The notes: generated from the letters alone by a model not told the origin. 64,000 nucleotides of DNA from Lentimicrobiaceae bacterium (GCA_015061315.1 SUWV01000001.1:1-64000), one strand, 5' to 3'; shown: positions 36,325 to 45,615, numbered from the stretch's first letter. Made by a program: numbers and translations.

Positions 36325-36367
36325 TTTTTTCAGAAGTGACTTGGTTTTCAAGTCACTTCTGAAAAAA
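36325..36367 (+). promoter_or_regulatory. 18-bp hairpin after the fimbrillin gene (attenuator or mRNA-stabilising element)
   Basis: Arms 36325-36342 and 36350-36367 are perfect reverse complements with a 7-nt loop. The downstream arm ends in A6 and no T run follows on the plus strand, so it is not a classical plus-strand terminator. It could lower expression of downstream minor subunits or protect the upstream fimbrillin mRNA. Confidence 0.6.
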
Positions 36368-36393
36368 ATATTATTCAAATATAAGATTAACAA

Positions 36394-37434
36394 ATGAACG
36401 AAAGCGGCAAAATACATTATCGTAGTAAAGTCGTAGCATTATTAATTACATTAGTATGCCTATGTTCTTGCAGCGAACGTCTCATCTTTGAAGGTGAAGG
36501 CGATTGCGGTGTGTATTATCATATCCGCTTCAAATATGACTACAACATGAAGTTCGCCGACGCATTCGCCAATGAGGTGAACTCTGTTGAACTATATGTT
36601 TTTGACGATAATAATATTCTTGTTGATAAGGTGAAGGTTGACGACAAAGAATCTCTCTCGTCAGGAACATTTGAAATAAAATTAGAACCAAAAGCTGGAG
36701 ATTATCAACTACTAGCATTGGGCGGAATGTCTGATGAAACATCTTTCGACCTTCTGCCAGAAACTAAGTTAGGAGAAACCACACTTGAAGAAATGCAGGT
36801 TAGAATGCACCGCGAGTATGACTATAACGGAAATGCATTCATTGAAAATGACTTGTTACCATTATTCCATGGAACCTTGCCACTGAATGTAACGGCAGAA
36901 GAAGGTACTTATACCGAGACTATATCGTTGACAAAAAACACCAATGTAATACGCATAATGTTACAAGAAATGGTAGATGAAGAAATTGACGCCGACAAGT
37001 TCATTTTCGAAATCACCGACCAAAGTGGATTATACGCATACGACAACACAAGGCTTGAAGATGAGACCATCACCTTTAAACCATGGAGCATCACAACTGG
37101 CACAGCCGATATTGACGACCCTAATGATGGAAAAGGTAAAAAATCGTCGGTAGCTGTCGCCCTAGCTGAACATACCATTGGACGTATGGTGCCAGAACAA
37201 TCGCCTATACTTACCATAAAAAACCGTGAAAGCGGAGAGGCTATACTGACATTGCCAATAGCGGACTATGCGCTACTTACCAAAGGATTTTATAATCAAG
37301 GAATGAGCGACCAAGAATTTCTTGACCGCCAAGACGAATATACATTAGCATTTTTCCTATATGGAGGAGAATGGTTAAGCTCCATGATTTACATCAACTC
37401 ATGGCAAGTTATAATTAATGACGAAGACCTTTAA
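36394..37434 (+). CDS. FimB/Mfa2-family fimbrial anchor lipoprotein
   Basis: The 346-residue protein has a lipobox (LVCLCSC, Cys about residue 27) and Mfa2/FimB features: CGVYYHIRFKYDYNMKFADA, then NEVNSVELYVFDDN and AGDYQLLALGGM. In Porphyromonas, Mfa2 anchors the fimbria to the outer membrane and limits its length. It lies 75 bases after the major subunit gene, beyond the hairpin, and 19 bases before the next subunit. Confidence 0.87.
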   Translation: MNESGKIHYRSKVVALLITLVCLCSCSERLIFEGEGDCGVYYHIRFKYDYNMKFADAFANEVNSVELYVFDDNNILVDKVKVDDKESLSSGTFEIKLEPKAGDYQLLALGGMSDETSFDLLPETKLGETTLEEMQVRMHREYDYNGNAFIENDLLPLFHGTLPLNVTAEEGTYTETISLTKNTNVIRIMLQEMVDEEIDADKFIFEITDQSGLYAYDNTRLEDETITFKPWSITTGTADIDDPNDGKGKKSSVAVALAEHTIGRMVPEQSPILTIKNRESGEAILTLPIADYALLTKGFYNQGMSDQEFLDRQDEYTLAFFLYGGEWLSSMIYINSWQVIINDEDL

Positions 37435-37453
37435 TCAATAAACTAAATATAAA

Positions 37454-39082
37454 ATGAGACGCTGGATTAAATGTATTATGGCATTACTTATCGGCACTTT
37501 GCTTTTGTCGTGCAGAAACGGCGAATGCGGAAGTGAAGGTAGTACCGTAGAGACATCAGACCAGCATCACAACATAATCTTCTCAATGTCGTTAGACCAT
37601 AACGTCGCAAGAGACGATGGCAACACTTGGAACGATAACAATCTAGAAGAATTAGGTAACTCTTTCGAGAATAGGATTCTCCCAAATGCATTACGCGTTT
37701 CAATATATACTATAGACAATATCAGACTTGGCGAGGTACGTGACCTCTACTATTGGCCAAGCAATGATGAAATGACAGAATTCAAGTTCGTGGGAGTAAT
37801 GCCAGAAGACTTCACATCTCACTTCATGTCTGCAGTAGAAAATGGTATAAGTCTTACTTATAAGATAATGGTATTGGCAAACTGCCCTCAAGGAAAAGAA
37901 GAGAACCTCACATACAACTATACCTGCCTTGACAAAGAAAATGGAGCTATCCCAATGTGGGGTATCAAAACAGTTGATTTGAGTGAACTTGCAAATACAC
38001 AATCGAAAGACGTAGGTACAATTTGGTTGTTACGCTCTGCTGCGAAGTTGGAAGTACTTTTATCGGATGCACTTAAAGATAAAGCTGTCATCAACAATGT
38101 ATATGTCAATTACTACAATCAGACTGGATATTGTCTCCCCACAGGTTGGAACACCGTTGAACGTACCGAAGATTTGAACATGACGAATTGTTTCCGTCTA
38201 TTTCGTCATACCGCCGTTAAGCACGCATTCAAGCCTGATGGAGATAATACTATATTCAACGCTTATGTATCTGAATATGATAATACCAACATCAACTATT
38301 CAGATGAAAAAGCAAAGATAAGTATCGACCTTACTTATAACGGACAGCAAAGATTTATTGAAGATGCAATATCATTCTGTCATTACAGCAACGGCTCTCC
38401 AGTAGAAAATAGCGACTATAATATTGTTCGTAATCATATCTATCAATACAGAATAGTTAAGATTACAGGAGACAATATCTTGCTTGAATATTCGGTAGCA
38501 GACTGGGAACTTGAAGATTGGGGAAATGGAATGGGTTATGAGGAACATGACCTCTCATATCCAACATACCATAATCCTGTAGTGCCTCTTTCTTTTTTCG
38601 ATTTTAAACCTACTGATGAAACGCCTCATCATATCATAACAGAGGAACCTGTCATGTATTATAATAGCGCCAATCCAAAAGAAGGCGCCTTTGAGTGTTA
38701 TTTCCAAATAACGGCCCCAGAGGGTGTACAATGGAAACCAAATTTTATGAATAGTACAGAAAACTATGCAATACATGTATATGACAATGACGGGGTATTG
38801 GTTTTCGACACAGATTCAGAATACGGTTATCTAAAAGATGATATCAATGAATGTGGCAATACAGAATGGTATAAGATATTGGTATATCCAAAAAACAATA
38901 ACGGACTAGATGAAACTGTTGATTTTGGAATAGTATATTTTCAAAAATGGAGTATATCATATATCAACCTATACATTAATGGTGAATATGACAAGATTAG
39001 ATGGCCAGAAAGTGGAATTAACCCCAAAATAATATCTATACGACACATAAACCAACCAATAAATAGCCAAAAAACAAAATGA
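37454..39082 (+). CDS. Fimbrillin-like minor subunit lipoprotein
   Basis: The 542-residue protein has a lipobox (LLLSC, Cys about residue 20) and fimbrillin features: an N-terminal beta domain with LPNALRVSIYTIDN, SAAKLEVLLSD, and the YNIVRNHIYQYRIVKITG motif that also occurs in the major subunit. A further domain (about 370-540) continues past the usual fimbrillin C-terminus. By position it could be a Mfa3-like adaptor between shaft and tip. Its stop overlaps the next ATG by four bases. Confidence 0.72.
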   Translation: MRRWIKCIMALLIGTLLLSCRNGECGSEGSTVETSDQHHNIIFSMSLDHNVARDDGNTWNDNNLEELGNSFENRILPNALRVSIYTIDNIRLGEVRDLYYWPSNDEMTEFKFVGVMPEDFTSHFMSAVENGISLTYKIMVLANCPQGKEENLTYNYTCLDKENGAIPMWGIKTVDLSELANTQSKDVGTIWLLRSAAKLEVLLSDALKDKAVINNVYVNYYNQTGYCLPTGWNTVERTEDLNMTNCFRLFRHTAVKHAFKPDGDNTIFNAYVSEYDNTNINYSDEKAKISIDLTYNGQQRFIEDAISFCHYSNGSPVENSDYNIVRNHIYQYRIVKITGDNILLEYSVADWELEDWGNGMGYEEHDLSYPTYHNPVVPLSFFDFKPTDETPHHIITEEPVMYYNSANPKEGAFECYFQITAPEGVQWKPNFMNSTENYAIHVYDNDGVLVFDTDSEYGYLKDDINECGNTEWYKILVYPKNNNGLDETVDFGIVYFQKWSISYINLYINGEYDKIRWPESGINPKIISIRHINQPINSQKTK

Positions 39083-41427
39083 ATAGGAACTTAATTAAAA
39101 TATTATCAATCTTGATGATGATTATAGTGCTGTCTGCTTGTAAAAAAACGCCTATAGATAGTACTGAAGTTAATGATGATGGATATATCATGCTTGTGTT
39201 TAACGAACCTAAGACAGGGAATCGCGACACTTCTCCAGACAGTGAAATAGAGTCGGCATTGACACATCTTGATGTTCTTATGTATAAAAAAGTAGGTTAC
39301 AATTTTGAATCGTTCTATCATGAAAGAATTGATGTGACACAATATCCTGATGGAACGGCATACCTCAAGAGGAAGAAAGAAGACTTCGAACCTGATGCGG
39401 AATATAAGATATATGTCATAGCAAACAGCACAATGGATGATAATGTATTCAAGCCTGAAGGTAGCAGTGTAATTTCACATGACAAACTATTGGAGTTAGA
39501 CCAGATAGATAAGAATATACATCTTTCAGGCATCGTAGGTGGTGACAATGTCTATCCTAAATTTTTCCTTATGGACGGTGTTGCTTATATGGGCGACATC
39601 GAACCAAGAGTTCCAGGAACAATAGTCATAAATAAAGATGATGTCGAAAATATTATTATTAAAGTAAAACTACGTCGAGCTGCGGCAAAGTATGTAATCA
39701 AGATATTTCCAAGTGAGAACGTAAGATTTAATAAACAGTTGTTGGCGCAATCTAAAGGATATATGATGAGAAACATGCCTATACGTACAAGAGTCGTTGC
39801 AGAAGGTAATTATCCTGACAATAATCCTGCTTATTGGGAGACATCAACAATTTCACAAAGTCCGTATTTTGAATTTGTGCAAGAAGATGAAAACAATTAT
39901 TATCTTAGAATAACACTTTATTGCTATTCGCATAAATGGTTGGCTGAAGAGTTCTTTGATAAAGGTACGTCATTAGTATTCATGCTGCCTATATTTTATA
40001 AAGAAAATGATAAAGAAACCGAATATATAAACAACTACTATCAGATGGTTATGAATAAAAAAGAAAACGGTGAAGACTATAACCATAGAATAAAACGAAA
40101 TACACTTTATGAATTGCACGTAAAAGTAAATGCTCCAGGAGCGGAAGACTATACAGAAGCTGAAGAATTGGAAGACATTAATTACTTTGCAGCTCCATGG
40201 ACTGATGTGGATATTGACATTGAAGGAGGTTCAACGGTAGCTTATCTGAAAGTGAACAAGAATCTGTTGCATATGCATAACATTGAAGAAGACAATTTAT
40301 CAATATATTTCTCATCCTCATCTTCTGTTACAACTCAAATAGTAAACGGCAGTGTTTATTATTACAACAAATATGGCGTAAAGACTTTGGTAGACCCAAA
40401 CATACATCATATCAGTGCAACTACAAATACAAATAGTACTTCAGGAAATATTAAGATAAGAAGTGATATTCCTACTAATAATACCATATTGCATTTTACT
40501 ATAAGAGTTACCAATCAGGAAGGACTATACGAGGATATAGAAGTGGAACAATATCCTCTTGCTTATATCACTAATTCATTGCCTTGGTATTCATATAGAG
40601 AAGACTTTTATTACCGACAAGGCGAAGGCCACACATTTACGAACTGCAATAGCGACAGAGACGGCACCAACTTGCCGACAACATATAGTTATGCCGGCGA
40701 CATGATTTCATCAGTAGCTGTCAAAAGCGTTAATACAACGACACATACAGTAACATATACATACAACCGAGACGCAGGCAGCAGCAGAGGATTCTTTACT
40801 TCTAAATATAGAGGTAATAATTATGGCAATAATAAATATTATAACAATTTCTATTATTGGGAAAGGGGAAGCAATTGGTGGGGAAGTGGAACCAGTTTAA
40901 AAAGCAGCCAATGTGAGAATAACAGTAACCTCAGAAACTACCATATACGTATTATGGCGACATCTGAAGAATATATATTGGGACGACCAAGACTTGACGA
41001 GAATGGATGCACAGCATCAGATCCTGAAAACGCCAAACTGGTATCTCCCTCTTTTGTTATAGCTTCAAGATTAGGAGCTGTTTATTCAACCAGCGGTGGT
41101 CTTGAAGGTCTTAGTGAAGAACAGAAACGAATAGTATTTGCTGATCATGCTAAGCACTATGTAGAAGTAGATGACATTGACGATGCAAAGGACCCTAACA
41201 GAGTTATTGTTTATGACGACTGGCGACTTCCTACAGAAGCTGAGCTTAAAATTATTATTGAACTACAAGGTTCAGAAAATCAGGACGCCGATGCTGTAGA
41301 CTTCCTGTTAAATGGTGCTTATTATATGAGTGCTAGTGGCCCTGTATATAACCCAAAACACACTAATGGTAGCATTAATGATACTGATGACGTAGCTATC
41401 CGTTGTGTAAGAGACGTTTATTATTAA
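39079..41427 (+). CDS. Large fimbrial minor or tip subunit lipoprotein
   Basis: The 782-residue protein has a lipobox (IVLSAC, Cys about residue 17), an N-terminal fimbrillin-like region (ESALTHLDVLMYKKVG; RRAAAKYVIKIFPS), a middle region rich in Tyr/Asn/Ser (about 480-620), and a C-terminal domain with DDWRLPTEAELKIIIELQG and DDVAIRCVRDVYY, a pattern seen in major-paralogous-domain (FISUMP-like) surface proteins. The terminal module could be a ligand-binding tip. It is coupled to the previous gene by a four-base overlap and is followed after four bases by the next. Confidence 0.65.
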   Translation: MNRNLIKILSILMMIIVLSACKKTPIDSTEVNDDGYIMLVFNEPKTGNRDTSPDSEIESALTHLDVLMYKKVGYNFESFYHERIDVTQYPDGTAYLKRKKEDFEPDAEYKIYVIANSTMDDNVFKPEGSSVISHDKLLELDQIDKNIHLSGIVGGDNVYPKFFLMDGVAYMGDIEPRVPGTIVINKDDVENIIIKVKLRRAAAKYVIKIFPSENVRFNKQLLAQSKGYMMRNMPIRTRVVAEGNYPDNNPAYWETSTISQSPYFEFVQEDENNYYLRITLYCYSHKWLAEEFFDKGTSLVFMLPIFYKENDKETEYINNYYQMVMNKKENGEDYNHRIKRNTLYELHVKVNAPGAEDYTEAEELEDINYFAAPWTDVDIDIEGGSTVAYLKVNKNLLHMHNIEEDNLSIYFSSSSSVTTQIVNGSVYYYNKYGVKTLVDPNIHHISATTNTNSTSGNIKIRSDIPTNNTILHFTIRVTNQEGLYEDIEVEQYPLAYITNSLPWYSYREDFYYRQGEGHTFTNCNSDRDGTNLPTTYSYAGDMISSVAVKSVNTTTHTVTYTYNRDAGSSRGFFTSKYRGNNYGNNKYYNNFYYWERGSNWWGSGTSLKSSQCENNSNLRNYHIRIMATSEEYILGRPRLDENGCTASDPENAKLVSPSFVIASRLGAVYSTSGGLEGLSEEQKRIVFADHAKHYVEVDDIDDAKDPNRVIVYDDWRLPTEAELKIIIELQGSENQDADAVDFLLNGAYYMSASGPVYNPKHTNGSINDTDDVAIRCVRDVYY

Positions 41428-41431
41428 TATT

Positions 41432-44400
41432 ATGAAGAGAGTATTTTTATACATAATATCGCTTATACTAATATTATCATCTTGTCGAAAACCAGAGACA
41501 GACGAGAATAATGCGTATGATGGTTATACAACTATCACTTTCAAAACAAGAATAACAGATCTTGAAAATGTCAATATACGCGGTGTTGACCCTGATGGTC
41601 TTAGTGTTAACAATATGACTTTATTCTGCTTCAATGAATTTGGATTATATATATCTAAATCGGTAGCTACACTCAAGAAACAAGATGATGAGATGGGAAC
41701 TTACGAAGCAGTTATCCCTAGTTATACCGAGATTATTCACTTCTTAGGTAACCATAGTGAAGGATTATATGACGACAGCAATTTCTCTGGACAAACAGAG
41801 AGTATGGTAATTGCTGATATGGAAGGAGGTTCCGGTATGTTGGTGTATTGGTCTAGATTCCAAATGGATAAAGAAAGCGCAGATGATATAAACACTCAGT
41901 TGGCAAACCTAAAATATGTAATAAACGGAACAGAATATAAAGGTGTAAAACTCATACGTAACCAGGCAAAAGTCAGTATCAGTAATTGGAGCAATAATGA
42001 ATATATGGATATTTCTGGATTCCGTACAGTAAACATCCCAGCCTTCGGCACAGTGGCTCCCCATCATCCCGAACGTCATTTTAAAATAGTAGAAGAATGG
42101 GAAAAAATTGATGACTTCGTAACCTTGCCTAACAATAAAACCAAGATGTCTGACATCTTTGACATCAACACAAAGCAAGAAGACTATATATTCGAAAGCG
42201 ATAATGAAGGTGCAGATTTGGTAAGTGTTATAATCAAAGGAAAACCTAAAGACTCTGCTGGAAAGGAACTATATTATAGAGTGGTCATGCAAAATAGTGA
42301 TGGTAGCAGTTTTATGATTCGCCGTAATCATCATTATAGAATCAATATTAAGGGAGAATTGAGTTATGGCGTAGAAACATTCGAAGAAGCATTGAACTCT
42401 CCAGCTACAAACAACACTTGGATATCAATAGATGACTGGGTGAATGAAATTACAAATGGCATTGAGACATTATGGGTAGAAAACACAAGCTACGTTTTAA
42501 GCAGTGAGGAATATGCAGGTAAGAACTGGACAATACCATATAGGTATACTAATAGTAATGGAGACAACACTTCTCCTACCATAACATGGATAGAAAACAA
42601 TGTCGCTTATACTAACATAAGCAACAGATACAATAGCTCTACAGGAGAAGGCGAGATAACTCTCAACCTTTATCCGATGTATGAAGGTAACGAACAGCAG
42701 TCGGGAACCTTACTTATAAAACACGGCAAATTGCAACGTGAAGTAGAGGTTATACTTATAAACACACAGAAATTCACCCCTGCATGGATTTCTGCTCAGG
42801 TGTATAGCGGTTCCGCTAATGAACATGTAACTTTAATGTTCACCATCCCTGAAACATGTCCAGAATCATTATTCCCATTTACAGTATTGATATCAACAAA
42901 TCATCTCGATATACGTGCCGAGTCTGGTGACGAATTACCTGTGTTTATCAAAGGTGAGTCTGGTTATTTCGGAACAGATTGGGAAGGTATTAATTATAAG
43001 TATGCCTACACAGTGACAGCACCAGGAAAACATCGTGTCTTCTTCCAGACTATCTTGACTCATAATGACGGCGATACCGAAGAAGTACATCTCGAAGCTC
43101 ACTTCTTCGAGACAATTACAAAGACCGTGACCTTTGCAGGACATAATAATCACAAGGCAATTCTTGTTGATGGATTGAACAATTATGGAACACACCTTGC
43201 CGATGACGAGATTCTGTATTATATGCTTGTACCACGGAAGAAAGCTTCACCTCACATGTTTACGATTTCTCTTAAAGAAAGACTTGATAATGGTGATTAC
43301 ATAGCCATAAATCATGCCAGCCAAAGTGATATAGAACAATGGAATAGAAACATTCGTGACGAATTTCTTTTCTATTCAAGATATATGAGTTTTTATGAGG
43401 AGTATTTAAGCGACCATCCTGAGCTTGGGATTGATATAGCAGAAATGATAGAATGTGAAAACAAAATTATCAATGAAAGCACATGGTCATCAAACGGACA
43501 TGTCATGGGATTCCGCACATACGACAATGAGGACCCGAACAAATATGGTTTGCAGGAAGACGGAACTTATAATGTTTACATGTTGACTAATAGTACCAAC
43601 AATGCAGACGTTGTAAGAATAGCTTCAAATAATAATATGAGCAAGCACGTATTCGATAAAGACAGAGCGGGAAATCTTTATGGAGATGTGCCTTATGGTG
43701 GTAACGAATACCGTTCATTCATATTCGACATCTCTCAATACAGACCATTCCGATTCGCCCCTCAAATAAAAATATATTACAACAATGGTCAATTAAAAGA
43801 AACATACGGAACCTTGCTGAGCAACGAAGTCGACAAAGACAGAGAAGAAGAGTTAGACGAGATTTATTTCTGCTATGAGCCAGGAGAGAAAGTAGATATT
43901 TTGCTAGACATCACTAGCTTCAAAGGCTCTGACGGAAAATCGGTACATCCTTTCGGAGAGATGTTCGGTGAGTCTTTCGATATATATATCGACGCTCCTA
44001 TGCTTTCTATCGACATGAGCCGCGTCCCTGAAAACTGGCTGGCAAAAAACAATCCTAATCTTACAGAGGATAAGTTGAGAAGACACCCCACCATAGAAGG
44101 ACGCTACATCTATACCGTAGATAAATATCGTGAAAAAGAAAGAAATTATGGACAAGAAGAAGCACATAATAATGATGCCTCTATCATTGAATACGACGAT
44201 TACGGAAGAGTCGTTACTGTTAATGGCGAGGTAAATCAAAGCGGAGAACGTAAATGCCTGCCGTTCATAAAGTCAACAATCACTACCAAATATAATATCA
44301 ATATCAGCTCAGAAAAAGACAAGGTGGTATTCTGGGACAAGACTTTCAAGGTAAAGACAAAACATATAAAAGGCGACATCCGATATAACAAAGCAGGCAG

Positions 44401-44653
44401 CAATTACAATATTCCAAAAGATTCGTTCGTTGCTTTCGTCAGACATCTTACAGGAGCACGTATAGGTGTTATGACAATATATGAAGACGGCAAATATGAA
44501 CTGAACCTACGTCACGAATATAACTTCGACTGGAACGGCGACCCTATCGAATTATTCTACATCCAAGATGACAAGACTTATACAGTACAAATAGAAGACT
44601 TGGCAGAGCTATATCGTATGGCAAACAATAACGAAACCATTATACTATATTAA
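41432..44653 (+). CDS. Very large fimbrial tip-like lipoprotein (possible adhesin)
   Basis: The 1073-residue protein has a lipobox (LILSSC, Cys about residue 18), an N-terminal fimbrillin-like beta domain (NNMTLFCFNEFGLYISKS; SFMIRRNHHYRINIKGELSY) and several further beta domains to the end. It is the last gene of the operon, followed by a strong terminator, a position that in Mfa/Fim loci belongs to the tip adhesin. No von Willebrand A-type motif is visible, unlike Porphyromonas Mfa5. The ligand is unknown. Confidence 0.62.
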   Translation: MKRVFLYIISLILILSSCRKPETDENNAYDGYTTITFKTRITDLENVNIRGVDPDGLSVNNMTLFCFNEFGLYISKSVATLKKQDDEMGTYEAVIPSYTEIIHFLGNHSEGLYDDSNFSGQTESMVIADMEGGSGMLVYWSRFQMDKESADDINTQLANLKYVINGTEYKGVKLIRNQAKVSISNWSNNEYMDISGFRTVNIPAFGTVAPHHPERHFKIVEEWEKIDDFVTLPNNKTKMSDIFDINTKQEDYIFESDNEGADLVSVIIKGKPKDSAGKELYYRVVMQNSDGSSFMIRRNHHYRINIKGELSYGVETFEEALNSPATNNTWISIDDWVNEITNGIETLWVENTSYVLSSEEYAGKNWTIPYRYTNSNGDNTSPTITWIENNVAYTNISNRYNSSTGEGEITLNLYPMYEGNEQQSGTLLIKHGKLQREVEVILINTQKFTPAWISAQVYSGSANEHVTLMFTIPETCPESLFPFTVLISTNHLDIRAESGDELPVFIKGESGYFGTDWEGINYKYAYTVTAPGKHRVFFQTILTHNDGDTEEVHLEAHFFETITKTVTFAGHNNHKAILVDGLNNYGTHLADDEILYYMLVPRKKASPHMFTISLKERLDNGDYIAINHASQSDIEQWNRNIRDEFLFYSRYMSFYEEYLSDHPELGIDIAEMIECENKIINESTWSSNGHVMGFRTYDNEDPNKYGLQEDGTYNVYMLTNSTNNADVVRIASNNNMSKHVFDKDRAGNLYGDVPYGGNEYRSFIFDISQYRPFRFAPQIKIYYNNGQLKETYGTLLSNEVDKDREEELDEIYFCYEPGEKVDILLDITSFKGSDGKSVHPFGEMFGESFDIYIDAPMLSIDMSRVPENWLAKNNPNLTEDKLRRHPTIEGRYIYTVDKYREKERNYGQEEAHNNDASIIEYDDYGRVVTVNGEVNQSGERKCLPFIKSTITTKYNINISSEKDKVVFWDKTFKVKTKHIKGDIRYNKAGSNYNIPKDSFVAFVRHLTGARIGVMTIYEDGKYELNLRHEYNFDWNGDPIELFYIQDDKTYTVQIEDLAELYRMANNNETIILY

Positions 44654-44691
44654 CGTCACACCACAGCCATGCTATCATGTCTGTCATTATA

Positions 44692-44740
44692 AAAACAAGA
44701 AAACCTGAGCGGTATATCACATCTCAGGTTTTCTTGTTTT
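44692..44740 (+). terminator. Terminator of the fimbrial operon (perfect 18-bp stem)
   Basis: AAAACAAGAAAACCTGAG (44692-44709) is the exact complement of 44723-44740, which ends in TTTT. It follows the last fimbrial stop by 39 bases. Confidence 0.85.
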
Positions 44741-44756
44741 AGAACTTTACAGACTC

Positions 44757-44891
44757 TCAATCAACTTTCAAATTCTCATCTATAATCTTTTTCATATCAG
44801 CCTTTGGCAAAGCGCCCTGTGTCATCATAGGCTTGCCTTCCACGTAGTTGATAGTTTTTAGATAATTAGTTTCAAGTTTATTATTAGATAT
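44757..44891 (-). pseudogene. Remnant of a thioredoxin-family protein C-terminus
   Basis: The minus strand encodes KTINYVEGKPMMTQGALPKA then DMKKIIDENLKVD and a stop. This is the pattern of the last strand and helix of thioredoxin-like proteins (x-EGKPxMxxGAL-x-K). There is no start codon, no CxxC half and an in-frame stop upstream, so it is a decayed fragment of about 44 codons. Confidence 0.5.
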
Positions 44892-44923
44892 TCAGAATTG
44901 TCAATTGTTAATTGTTAACTGAA

Positions 44924-45007
44924 TCAAAGATTCAAAGCTTCTTCCACTTTTTCTTTGTCTAGTTTCTTAGTGCAGAAGAACCTTAAGACATCTGAAGGAA
45001 AACAACC
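44924..45007 (-). pseudogene. Second short coding remnant (unrecognised)
   Basis: The minus strand encodes GCFPSDVLRFFCTKKLDKEK then VEEALNL and a stop, with plausible codon use but no start. It lies just beyond the thioredoxin remnant. It may belong to another lost gene of the island edge. Weakly supported. Confidence 0.3.
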
Positions 45008-45010
45008 AAC

Positions 45011-45037
45011 CGTCTGATAAAAATCAGGCGTTTTTTT
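45011..45037 (+). terminator. Orphan terminator hairpin
   Basis: CGTCTGAT-AAAA-ATCAGGCG (one G-T pair) followed by seven T. No intact plus-strand gene ends here. Confidence 0.6.
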
Positions 45038-45121
45038 ATTTCGGATAAAAAATATTAGCAAAATTGGTAAAAAAATGACATATTTGTATTGTTATTTTCA
45101 TACAACATTCAATTGACAAAT

Positions 45122-45157
45122 GGCACCAGAACATTCCTGTTTTTGGTGCTTTTTTTA
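45122..45157 (+). terminator. Second orphan terminator hairpin
   Basis: GGCACCA (45122-45128) pairs with TGGTGCT (45144-45150), followed by a T run. Like the hairpin at 45011, it has no intact gene upstream, which fits a decayed region. Confidence 0.55.
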
Positions 45158-45175
45158 CATAGCTAACGTATTACG

Positions 45176-45207
45176 GTGGACAAAATGTGGACAAAATGTG
45201 GACAAAA
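45176..45207. repeat. Three tandem copies of an 11-mer (gtggacaaaat) near the tRNA 3' end
   Basis: Copies at 45176-45186, 45187-45197 and 45198-45207 (last one 10 bases), about 55 bases from the candidate att site. Short direct repeats in this position can be arm-type binding sites for a tyrosine integrase. No integrase gene is present. Confidence 0.6.
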
Positions 45208-45220
45208 ACTAAAAACGAAA

Positions 45221-45254
45221 AACGCCAACCATTGATTTACAACGAATTGGCGTT
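45221..45254 (-). terminator. Terminator of tRNA-Lys
   Basis: On the minus strand AACGCCAA (45254-45247) pairs with TTGGCGTT (45228-45221), followed by TTTTTCGTTTTTAG. Confidence 0.7.
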
Positions 45255-45260
45255 CATTTC

Positions 45261-45274
45261 CGTACTCCCTCAGG
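45261..45274. repeat. Candidate att site (proximal) at the tRNA-Lys 3' end
   Basis: CGTACTCCCTCAGG covers the acceptor-stem 3' strand of the tRNA; the same 14-mer is found at 32325-32338. Confidence 0.65.
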
Positions 45275-45335
45275 GACTCGAACCCTGGACCCATTGATTA
45301 AGAGTCAATTGCTCTACCAACTGAGCTAAGGAAGC
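45263..45335 (-). tRNA. tRNA-Lys (anticodon CTT)
   Basis: A 73-nt cloverleaf is readable on the minus strand: acceptor GCTTCCT/AGGGAGT, D-arm GCTC..GAGC, anticodon stem ATTGA/TCAAT with loop CTCTTAA (anticodon CTT), T-arm CAGGG-TTCGAGT-CCCTG, discriminator A. CCA is not encoded. It is the only tRNA in the window and the apparent integration target of the fimbrial island. Confidence 0.96.
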
Positions 45336-45423
45336 ATTTTTGAGACTGCAAAAGTACAACCTTTTTTTTAATTGACAAATTTTTTTTGACTTTTTTTTAA
45401 AAAAAAGGTAAAGGTTTTGGAGT

Positions 45424-45600
45424 TATGGAGTGATGAAGTGATGAAGTGATGGAGTGGTTGCACCAAGTAGCCCGAAGGACTTATACAGATACAGCGTATG
45501 GCAGAGCCGTACGAATTAGAAATTGCTCATTGACTTATTGACTTGTTGACTTGTTGTCTTGTTGTCTTGTTGTCTCGTTGTCTTGTTGACTCATTGACTT
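45424..45600. repeat. Octamer arrays (tgatgaag; gttgtctt/gttgactt) upstream of meaB
   Basis: A first array (about 45424-45458, tgatgaag/tgatggag) and a second (about 45530-45600, eight or more gttgtctt/gttgactt units) occupy the gap between tRNA-Lys and meaB. Between them is unassigned sequence. Translation of the second array produces a spurious N-terminal extension of the meaB frame. Confidence 0.8.
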
Positions 45601-45607
45601 TTTTTCT

Positions 45608-45615
45608 TACCTTTG
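45608..45615 (+). promoter_or_regulatory. -7 element (TACCTTTG) for meaB, nearly leaderless
   Basis: TAnnTTTG match ending eight bases before ATG 45624, so the transcript should start at or very close to the start codon. Confidence 0.6.

Noticed and set aside
45176-45260. End of an integrase gene beside tRNA-Lys
   Set aside because: Only about 20 codons are open in any frame and no recombinase motifs are visible; kept only as repeats.
45530-45600. Possible CRISPR array
   Set aside because: Units are 7-8 bp, contiguous and without spacers; they are simple tandem repeats.
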